33,561 nucleotides of DNA from Nitrospirota bacterium. GTDB lineage: Bacteria > Nitrospirota_A > Leptospirillia > Leptospirillales > Leptospirillaceae. How positions within the stretch are numbered: position 1 is the first letter of the stretch; the number at the start of each line of letters is the position of its first letter. The position numbers were made by a program, and so were the translations under genes. The notes under the pieces are model-generated. The model worked only from the letters and a program-made list of their open reading frames with translations. It did not search any database and was not told the DNA's origin. Positions 16,538 to 22,932 of this stretch are shown here, piece by piece. The stretch covers positions 1-33,561 of the forward strand of contig JAKBTA010000006.1 of NCBI GenBank assembly GCA_021844645.1. The letters run 5' to 3'.

Positions 16538-17872
16538 TTAATCCAATAGCGTCTCTGGACCGATATCTCGTTGAGGTAAATCATTTTTTTCTTCCCCCAT
16601 ACCTTCTCCATCTCCTGCATTTATCAAACGGCTTTCCCATCCATTCGGGCCGGCATGGTAAAAAGAAGTCCCCGGAGGAATCGATTTCTGGGGAGAAACA
16701 CCCCCGGGCTGGTCAGGGGGGTACAGATACGTGTTCCGGTGCTGAGCCTTGAAGTGGGAGGGAACCGGAGGAAGGAAACCATCCCTTACAGCGTTGATTG
16801 CCCTGTCAATCGCTTTATATGCGGAATTGCTCTTTGGAGACATGGCAAGATAAATAGTCGTTTCGGACAGGATGATACGTGCTTCCGGAAGCCCGACAGC
16901 CGAAACGGCAGAAAGACATGAAGTTGCCAGTGTCAGGGCAAACGGATCGGCAAGGCCTATATCCTCTGCGGCAAGAATAATCAGCCTTCGGGAAACATAT
17001 AATGGGTCCTCCCCCGACTCGATCATCCGGGCAAGCCAGTGAAGCGCCCCGTCAGGATCATGGTTCCTGACCGATTTGATAAATGCAGAAATCAGGTCAA
17101 AATGATTTTCTCGATCGAAATAGAGCCCTCCTGATTGCCCGATTCCCTCGAGAATGGAGGATTCCCTGATCAGTATTTCCTTCCCCGACGAACCTGCGCG
17201 GTCCATATCAAAAGCCCACTCCAGTGCGCCGAGCATCCTTCTCGCATCTCCCCCGGAACGCTCGATCAGGATCTTTCGTCCACCATCACCCATTCTGATC
17301 GGCAGAGCAGCCTGGTCGGAAAGAAAAGAAAGAGCCCGATCCAGAATCCGGGCAATCTCCTGATGAGAAAGAGCATGGAATCGTATTGAAAGAACTCTTG
17401 ACGCCAAAGCCGGAAGAAAAGTCCTCAATGGATTCTCATTTGACAATCCGATCAGGACGACATCTCCCTCATCAACAGGGGCGATCAGCAAATCCTGCTG
17501 TGTCTTCCCAAGCCTGTCGATCTCTTCCACAACCAGAATATGACGTGCTCCTGCCTTCCGGTCCCCTTTGGCCCGATCAATGGATTGCCGGATTTCAGAA
17601 GAGGAGGTCTCAGATCCACGAAGAGTTGTCTGACGGATATCATGCAATTTGAAGAGAAGACGGGTAAAAGCTGACTTTCCACAACCAGGCGGTCCATAAA
17701 GAACCATTGAGCGCAAAAATCCTGTTTTCAGCACATGGCGGAGGAGGACTCCCTCCCGAGACGAGTCCTGGCCGAAAAAACCCTTCGGGCCATCGACCGA
17801 TTCGGGCCATAGCCTGCCGGCAAGACTTGCGAATGGTAAGGATGCAGGACCATCACCAAATAGGGATTTCAT
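16538..17872 (-). CDS. rarA: RarA/MgsA-like AAA+ ATPase, divergent
   Basis: RarA family proteins act at stalled replication forks together with SSB and the clamp loader. The 444-residue product has Walker A GPPGCGKS (60-67), sensor 1 region IGLSNENPLRTFLPALASR with the arginine finger, and sensor 2 GGDARRMLGALEWA. The helical C-terminal domain includes GLADPFAL and SNSAYKAIDRA. The tail NTYLYPPDQPGGVSPQ aligns with the family motif KYPHDYPGGWVxQQ but is eroded. Walker B reads LVVEEIDR (113-120), where relatives have FIDEIHR, so the first acidic residue is Glu rather than Asp. AGGA stands 9 nt before the ATG. It lies 73 bases downstream of the 6S RNA gene. Confidence 0.88.
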   Translation of the reverse strand: MKSLFGDGPASLPFASLAGRLWPESVDGPKGFFGQDSSREGVLLRHVLKTGFLRSMVLYGPPGCGKSAFTRLLFKLHDIRQTTLRGSETSSSEIRQSIDRAKGDRKAGARHILVVEEIDRLGKTQQDLLIAPVDEGDVVLIGLSNENPLRTFLPALASRVLSIRFHALSHQEIARILDRALSFLSDQAALPIRMGDGGRKILIERSGGDARRMLGALEWAFDMDRAGSSGKEILIRESSILEGIGQSGGLYFDRENHFDLISAFIKSVRNHDPDGALHWLARMIESGEDPLYVSRRLIILAAEDIGLADPFALTLATSCLSAVSAVGLPEARIILSETTIYLAMSPKSNSAYKAIDRAINAVRDGFLPPVPSHFKAQHRNTYLYPPDQPGGVSPQKSIPPGTSFYHAGPNGWESRLINAGDGEGMGEEKNDLPQRDIGPETLLD

Positions 17873-17945
17873 GAAATTTTATCCTGTCAGGGAAAGGAAA
17901 ATAGGGAGACTGGGACATTCTCGGGAGTCAAGGATCCTGGATAAT

Positions 17946-18128
17946 CAGAAAATGCCCCGCTACTGCCGTTACGGTTTTCTTTGAGATACCTTAGGGGATA
18001 AGGATTGGTGCTGTAGGCCATTTCAGGCTTCCCGGAAAATCCCGGGCATGCTCACCATGAACACTGACGCACCATTTCTCAAGATTTACAGGTAACAAAT
18101 TAAACCGCGCCTCGAACAGAGCAGGACA
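17946..18128 (-). ncRNA. ssrS: 6S RNA (SsrS)
   Basis: 6S RNA mimics an open promoter and binds sigma70-RNA polymerase. The minus strand carries the hallmark apical sequence TGGTGAGCATGC (18046-18057) followed by a CCCGG/CCGGG hairpin and GAAGCC, very close to the E. coli 6S apical arm. CACCA (18006-18010) closes that arm. A closing stem joins 18120-18128 with 17953-17961 (9 pairs, two wobbles) and continues with one bulge. A second stem joins 18102-18107 and 17972-17977. Between them and the apical arm is a large bubble, whose 3' side holds a small hairpin CCTTA/TAAGG (17989-18003), as in E. coli. The length of about 183 nt is typical. The ends are estimated from pairing and promoter position. 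It sits between zapA-like and rarA; zapA-ssrS order is also found in proteobacteria. Confidence 0.92.
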
Positions 18129-18133
18129 CCACC

Positions 18134-18162
18134 ATTCTACCCCCGTCTTCCCCGATCAACAA
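18134..18162 (-). promoter_or_regulatory. Candidate 6S RNA promoter overlapping the zapA stop
   Basis: TAGAAT (18134-18139) has five of six matches to the -10 consensus, and its TAG is the zapA stop codon. TTGTTG (18157-18162) lies 17 bases upstream as a weak -35. The predicted start, about 6-7 nt past the -10 box, falls at 18127-18128, exactly where the 6S closing stem begins. That agreement supports both calls. Confidence 0.5.
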
Positions 18163-18487
18163 GTGCTTTCTTTGAGGACGCCTGAATATCCAGAAGATTT
18201 TTGACCGTTGTCTCGAACAGACTCCGCCAGCGATCGTTTTCCTGTTTCAGATGCGCAAGCTCCCTCTCTTTACTCAGAACCTCATAATTTTTCTCGATGG
18301 CAAGGATCAGAGCGACAACTTCCAGTTTCTCATTGGCCGCACCCTCTTCGGCAATAATCTTTTCAACATTTGCAGCAATCATTCGACCGGACTCGGTCAT
18401 TTGCTCAAGATCGTAGACTCCCTTGAGCGTGATTGTCTTGTCTCCGATACGAACATAGCAGACTGTACTTTTTTGAGGGGATTTCAT
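18137..18487 (-). CDS. zapA: Cell division protein ZapA-like
   Basis: ZapA proteins bind and bundle FtsZ at midcell. The 116-residue product has the family layout. A short beta hairpin (VCYVRIGDKTITLKGVYDLE) is followed by a helix with ANVEKIIAEEG, then the dimer helix EVVALILAIEKNYEVLSKEREL, and finally a coiled coil to about residue 105. The match to family pattern is by hydrophobic spacing rather than by catalytic motif, so the call is good but not certain. The ATG overlaps the stop of the preceding coiled-coil gene (ATGA), with AAGG 6 nt upstream. The 6S RNA gene follows immediately, as in proteobacteria, which supports the identification. Confidence 0.82.
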   Translation of the reverse strand: MKSPQKSTVCYVRIGDKTITLKGVYDLEQMTESGRMIAANVEKIIAEEGAANEKLEVVALILAIEKNYEVLSKERELAHLKQENDRWRSLFETTVKNLLDIQASSKKALVDRGRRG

Positions 18488-18777
18488 GACGTCCCTTTTC
18501 TTTCCGGGCGACTCTTTTCATCTGAAGATCCAAGCGCCTCTTCCAGGGCACTTTCAATTCTCTTCATCGTATCCCTCAAAAAAACCCTTTCCCTGTGGCA
18601 AAGGTTCAGACGATGGATCAGTCTTGACCTTTCCCCCTCAAGAGTCCGGATCTCCTGGCGAAGAGCCAGAATTTCCCTGGTCTGAGAGTCAAGAAGCATC
18701 TTCAGGGAACTGACCGCTTCCTGAAGAATCCGGGCATTCTCCCACTCGGCCGGATCTCCGAAAAGCATCTTCGTCAT
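18484..18777 (-). CDS. Small coiled-coil protein, possibly ZapB-like
   Basis: This 97-residue, highly charged product is predicted to be almost wholly helical and coiled-coil from about residue 12 to 80 (LQEAVSSLKMLLDS, ALRQEIRTLEGERSRL and onward). It has no signal peptide, membrane helix or recognisable catalytic motif. Its place directly before zapA, with ATGA overlaps on both sides, suggests a division-ring partner similar in role to ZapB, but that rests on context. The ATG at 18775-18777 abuts GGGGAG with no spacing. The second ATG, at 18766-18768, is 9 nt from the same GGGGAG and may be the true start (94 aa). Confidence 0.75.
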   Translation of the reverse strand: MTKMLFGDPAEWENARILQEAVSSLKMLLDSQTREILALRQEIRTLEGERSRLIHRLNLCHRERVFLRDTMKRIESALEEALGSSDEKSRPERKGTS

Positions 18778-20822
18778 CTCCCCGAGACAAACAGCGGCCG
18801 GGGCGATCGCCGCAATACCTCATGGTTCCAGAGAACCTCCCTCGCGTATCGCCTGGTTTCCGTATAAGGTATCCCTTCAATAAAAAAATCCCAATCCATC
18901 GGAGCAATACCCGACCAGCGAACAATCGAGTGCATGCCAGCATTGTAGGAGGCAACCGCACGTTCCGGATTGTCCGGAAAATGATCGAAAAGCCTCTTCA
19001 GATACAAACCACCTACAAGAGCATTAATGTAGTCCCCCCGGAGCAAACCAAGATTCAGGCGGGATTTTGCCAGAAGTTCCGGGGAGGCTTGCCTGAGCGT
19101 TGAGAGAGCCGTCATTGGCATCAGCTGCATTACACCCATCGCACCATCAATCGAAAGAACCGTCGGGTCAAAGCGACTCTCCTGTCGGGCAATTGAAATA
19201 GCCCATGAAATAGGCACGCCCGATCGACCAAAAGCATCGATCACCGATGGAGACAAAGACTCCGTCCGGGAGAGTGCGACCGAAGGACGGCTCCGGCCCA
19301 GGAGTTCATTAAGCAAAACAAGTTTTCTCACAGGGTCAAGAAGAAGATCCAGTCTACCGTACCTACGAAAGCGCTCTTCTGTCATCAGAGGATCCCGATA
19401 GGCAACGTAGTCGGTCCAGGCAGCCCCCCACAAACCAAGCTGAACCAGAGCCAAAAGCCTCTGACGATGGGAGAGGGTCAGATGTGACACCTGAGGGGAT
19501 GGATGGTGGAAGGAAACCGCAAGGCTTCCGCAATCTTCTCCACATGCAAGACTCGACCATAAAGCATAAACCGATGAAGGCCATGACTTCAAAACGCTTC
19601 GGTAACGCCTTTGAGCCCTTTCCAGATGATGTTCTCGTGCATCAAGCCTGCCCAGGAAATAAATGACACGGGGAAGAAGAACATCATCCCCCTCCGCGGA
19701 AAGTCTTGAGTCAAGCTCATTCCATATATCCCGAGTCCGCTCAAGGTCTCCATGAGAAAAAAACCAGAGTCCCGAAAGCCAGAGCGAAAGCTCTCCCGAC
19801 GGCAGGGAACGGACTGGCCCGGGAGGCAACCAGAGAGGATCAAAGACTCCCTCGCCCGAGGCGATGGAATTGCGCAGGGAAGCATTGGCAAGGGATCGGG
19901 CCGCGATAGAGAGCGGGTATCGGGAAAGGAATTGATGAATGCAGTCCTGTCTTGCCCTGCGCGAATTCTCTGCAGAACATTCGGCCGACCATAAGGAAGA
20001 CAGGAGTTTTGGCCCTTTGACTGCCTTGCCCTTTTCGATAAGAGACAGGGCCTCATCCCTTCCCGACTCGGAAAGAAGACCCGAAACGGCAAAGAGGATG
20101 GCCCGGTCACGGAAAGGGAATGAGGGGTTTGTTCCGAGATACGCCGTTGCTTCCGTCAAAACCGTTTGAGTCTCACCCATGGAAGAAAGAGTTGCCCATC
20201 GCTTTATCAACAACTCCCCCATCGGCGTTCCTTGCGGCAGACGCTGAAGGGAAAGCCCTGCTTCAGGAGAGAGCGGATGATCACGATAGATGATTTTCCA
20301 TATCCTGAGAGCTCGCTTCGGATGGCCACGATGGAGCTCCGAGAGGGACTGACGCCATAACGCCTGAGCTGATCGGGAACCGTCACCCCCTTCCGGATGA
20401 AAATAATCCGAATTGGGAAACATGGCCTTAAGCCGCCGGGAAAGGGGTTGCCCCGAATACTTTTTCCCCATCGGCCCCTGATAAGCTCTCCAGAAAACCA
20501 GGTCGGAATTTCTGCCCGCATGACTCAGAACTTTCCTGATTGTCGCGTCCGACAAGGAGGCTGGAGGGTTCAGGTATTCTTCGAGAAGGTCATATTGCCT
20601 GAGTCGTTGACGTGACAGCCCCTTCACCTCCGGAGATGAAATCCTCCCGATATCCTCCTTGGCTTTCTTCTCATTTCCCGAAGACAGGTCCCTGATGACC
20701 CGGACCATGGGATCCACAGGCGTCGAAGATTGCCCTGTCACCTCCGCGAAGGATAAAGGGACGGAGGACAAAACAACCGCAACAGACAAGGCAAGGATTC
20801 CCGAAGCGCTACTGAATGACAT
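18774..20822 (-). CDS. slt: Soluble lytic murein transglycosylase (Slt70-like)
   Basis: This 682-residue periplasmic enzyme would cleave the MurNAc-GlcNAc bond to leave 1,6-anhydro ends. A signal peptide occupies about residues 1-26, with likely cleavage after SFA. A long helical repeat region (about 30-520) matches the ring-shaped U/L domains of Slt70. The C-terminal SLT domain shows the catalytic glutamate E548 in ARQESRFDP, then GAMGVMQLMP, AVASYNAGMHSIVRW and GIPYTETRRYAREVL. GGGGG lies 5 nt before the ATG, and the start overlaps the tonB stop by 14 bases. Its 3' neighbours are division genes, suggesting septal wall work. Confidence 0.94.
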   Translation of the reverse strand: MSFSSASGILALSVAVVLSSVPLSFAEVTGQSSTPVDPMVRVIRDLSSGNEKKAKEDIGRISSPEVKGLSRQRLRQYDLLEEYLNPPASLSDATIRKVLSHAGRNSDLVFWRAYQGPMGKKYSGQPLSRRLKAMFPNSDYFHPEGGDGSRSAQALWRQSLSELHRGHPKRALRIWKIIYRDHPLSPEAGLSLQRLPQGTPMGELLIKRWATLSSMGETQTVLTEATAYLGTNPSFPFRDRAILFAVSGLLSESGRDEALSLIEKGKAVKGPKLLSSLWSAECSAENSRRARQDCIHQFLSRYPLSIAARSLANASLRNSIASGEGVFDPLWLPPGPVRSLPSGELSLWLSGLWFFSHGDLERTRDIWNELDSRLSAEGDDVLLPRVIYFLGRLDAREHHLERAQRRYRSVLKSWPSSVYALWSSLACGEDCGSLAVSFHHPSPQVSHLTLSHRQRLLALVQLGLWGAAWTDYVAYRDPLMTEERFRRYGRLDLLLDPVRKLVLLNELLGRSRPSVALSRTESLSPSVIDAFGRSGVPISWAISIARQESRFDPTVLSIDGAMGVMQLMPMTALSTLRQASPELLAKSRLNLGLLRGDYINALVGGLYLKRLFDHFPDNPERAVASYNAGMHSIVRWSGIAPMDWDFFIEGIPYTETRRYAREVLWNHEVLRRSPRPLFVSGR

Positions 20823-21945
20823 GGAATCCCCCGTTATAAAAAATGAAAGCCCATGTCAGTGTCAGCTCTTTTTTATGAAAGGCTGTCGGAAGGGGAATGT
20901 ATGGGGACGCCACTCGAACGATTCTCAGTGCTTCCTCATCAAGGATGGCTGACCCGGAACTCTTCGAAAGAGTAACCCCGTCAAGAGTCCCGTCGGCAAG
21001 GATCCGGAAGGTGACCAAGGCCCTTCCCGTGATTCCCCGGGAAGCAGCCTCTTCCGGATACTCCCCTATTGTTTCAAATCGTTCCTGGATCCGCTTTATA
21101 TAACTCGAATATGTTTCGTCCTCCAGATTGGCCATGATCCGGTCTGTCGGATCAGGCTTGTCCGAATACGCAGGAGAGAGGTCTTTCGAAAGGTTCAGGT
21201 TCTTCGAAAAAGGGTCTCCCAGAGACTCCTGTGACAGAATTTTATTGAGGTCCTTGGGTGAAATCTTCCTGACAATCTTCGTCGGCTTCTCTGGTTTTTC
21301 ACTGGGAGAGACCGGAGCTGTTTTGGCCATCCGTTCCTGATGCTTTTCTGTTTCCTTGGATTTATTGTGGTTCGGATGTTCATGCCTTGCAGATTTTTTG
21401 ACCTGCGAAAGACCCGGCTCATCCTTTGCCAGAGGAGCCTCCCTTTCCGGCTCCGAAGGCGCAATCTTTGGCTTGGGCTCTGCGACCTTCGGTGGAGGGG
21501 CTGAAGAGGGCCTCAGCACCGTTTTGGAATCATGGTGGTTGGGTTTTCCCGAAAGAGAATGCCCCTTCGGAAGTGGAGGCGCAACGGTCCGAGAAGACTG
21601 AGGAACTTTTGACGGATCAAGAATATCCACAAAGACGGGCTTTCTTTCTTCTGCCAGTTTTTTTCTCATTGCCTCTGTCATCGGTGGCTTTTGCGGAGCG
21701 ATCAGATCTTCAAGCCTGTTCAAAAGGGCAGGATCCTTGATCACCAGAAGAAGCAGGGAAGCATGCAGCAAAATGGAGACCAGGACAAACCAGCGAAAGG
21801 CCCATCGAATATCATCTTCGCCATGGTTGACAAGAATCAGCGCCTGCCGGTAGGGAGGCTTTTCAAATGAATCGAATTCGATGACACCCTCTCCTGGATA
21901 GGCGCAATACGCCTCCGGTTGATTTTTCTGTCTTCTTGAGTCCAA
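20809..21945 (-). CDS. tonB: TonB family energy transducer with cytoplasmic N-terminal extension
   Basis: TonB couples inner-membrane proton motive force to outer-membrane receptors. The 378-residue product has one membrane helix at about residues 50-70 (FVLVSILLHASLLLLVI), then a long proline, lysine and glutamate-rich periplasmic spacer (about 75-285). A C-terminal TonB domain (about 295-378) includes YPEEAASRGITGRALVTFRI, DGVTLSKSSGSAILDEEAL and a WAFIF strand. About 49 residues precede the helix, whereas typical TonB has about a dozen. The first possible start is TTG at 21943-21945, without a clear ribosome-binding site. The frame is open upstream to a TGA but offers no other standard start. 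No exbB or exbD is nearby. Confidence 0.87.
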   Translation of the reverse strand: MDSRRQKNQPEAYCAYPGEGVIEFDSFEKPPYRQALILVNHGEDDIRWAFRWFVLVSILLHASLLLLVIKDPALLNRLEDLIAPQKPPMTEAMRKKLAEERKPVFVDILDPSKVPQSSRTVAPPLPKGHSLSGKPNHHDSKTVLRPSSAPPPKVAEPKPKIAPSEPEREAPLAKDEPGLSQVKKSARHEHPNHNKSKETEKHQERMAKTAPVSPSEKPEKPTKIVRKISPKDLNKILSQESLGDPFSKNLNLSKDLSPAYSDKPDPTDRIMANLEDETYSSYIKRIQERFETIGEYPEEAASRGITGRALVTFRILADGTLDGVTLSKSSGSAILDEEALRIVRVASPYIPLPTAFHKKELTLTWAFIFYNGGFHVIQ

Positions 21946-21969
21946 ATTGAACCATCTAAGGATCCCCTT

Positions 21970-21997
21970 GTGATATTCTATGCGAACAACTAGTCAA
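21970..21997 (-). promoter_or_regulatory. Candidate tonB promoter in the tonB-rsmA divergent spacer
   Basis: TTGACT (21992-21997) is separated by 16 bases from TATCAC (21970-21975) on the minus strand. These have five and four matches to consensus, and give a very short leader of about 18 nt. The same 90-base spacer must also drive rsmA. On the plus strand TGATATTCT (21971-21979) resembles an extended -10 without a good -35. The two elements overlap, so the divergent promoters may compete. Support is modest. Confidence 0.35.
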
Positions 21998-22035
21998 AAC
22001 AAAATTTCAAATCTGGAGAAGCTCCTGATTCTCTC

Positions 22036-22908
22036 ATGGAAAAGATGATGATGACCCCGCCCCACCGAGCCAGGAAAAGTCTGGGGCAAAATTTTTTGAC
22101 CGATCCATCAATAGCTCAAAAAATTGCCGATTTTCTTGATCCTGGAATTCCAAGGGAAACACCAGTGATTGAGATTGGTCCCGGAAAAGGGATTCTCACG
22201 AAGGCTCTTTTGAGCAAAACATCCAATCTTGTTCTTCTGGAAAAGGACCAGGACCTTCTTCCCGCCCTCACCGAACGGTATGGATCCAGCCCGGGAGTCC
22301 GGATTATCCAGACCGACGCACTCGAATACCCGTTTGGAGAGGGAGAGGACTATCTTTCACCCCCTTTCTCCGGAGGGGGCTACCGGATCGTATCCAATCT
22401 CCCATACAATATATCCGTACCGTTGCTTTTCCGTTTTTTGTCGAGTCCGAAGCCGCCCTTGGAAATGGTTCTCATGTTCCAGCGTGAAGTAGCCAGAAGG
22501 ATCGTTGCATCTCCCGGCTCCGATGACTACGGTCATCTGTCGGTGGCAATGGCGCTTTCGGCTTCGTCAAGAAAAGTTCTGGACCTGAAACCCGGATCGT
22601 TTTTCCCGGCACCCAAGGTTCACTCCTCTGTCGTTGTGATACGGCCAAGAATATTCGACACCAAGCAGGAAAGAGAGCAAACGAGACAAGCCCTGAATTT
22701 GTCAAGGAAACTGTTTTCCTATCGGAGGCGGACGCTCCAGAATGCCGCCCGGCTGGCTTTTCCGGAAATACCAAAAGGTTATTTCGAGGAAGTTTTCAAC
22801 ATATTGGGAATCCCCCCGGAGAAAAGGGTTGAACGATTGCTTCCGGAAGAACTGTTGCTCCTGTCTACAGAAATACACAAAAAAGGACTGGAACAAAACT
22901 TCACATAA
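22036..22908 (+). CDS. rsmA: 16S rRNA dimethyladenosine transferase RsmA/KsgA
   Basis: RsmA dimethylates two adjacent adenosines in helix 45 of 16S rRNA late in small-subunit assembly. The 290-residue product shows KSLGQNFLTDPSIAQKIADF at the N-terminus, SAM motif I VIEIGPGKGILTKAL, and the acidic residue in LVLLEKDQDL. The catalytic motif is SNLPYNISVPLLFRFL, and the RNA-binding C-terminal region includes FFPAPKVHSSVV and LFSYRRRTLQNA. Four ATGs lie within 18 bases (22036, 22045, 22048, 22051). The only GGAG is about 15 nt before the first ATG and sits in a small inverted repeat (GGAG-AAG-CTCC), so the exact start is uncertain. It is first in the plus-strand run. Confidence 0.96.
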   Translation: MEKMMMTPPHRARKSLGQNFLTDPSIAQKIADFLDPGIPRETPVIEIGPGKGILTKALLSKTSNLVLLEKDQDLLPALTERYGSSPGVRIIQTDALEYPFGEGEDYLSPPFSGGGYRIVSNLPYNISVPLLFRFLSSPKPPLEMVLMFQREVARRIVASPGSDDYGHLSVAMALSASSRKVLDLKPGSFFPAPKVHSSVVVIRPRIFDTKQEREQTRQALNLSRKLFSYRRRTLQNAARLAFPEIPKGYFEEVFNILGIPPEKRVERLLPEELLLLSTEIHKKGLEQNFT

Positions 22909-22932
22909 AGATCTTAAGGAGAAACTGACACA

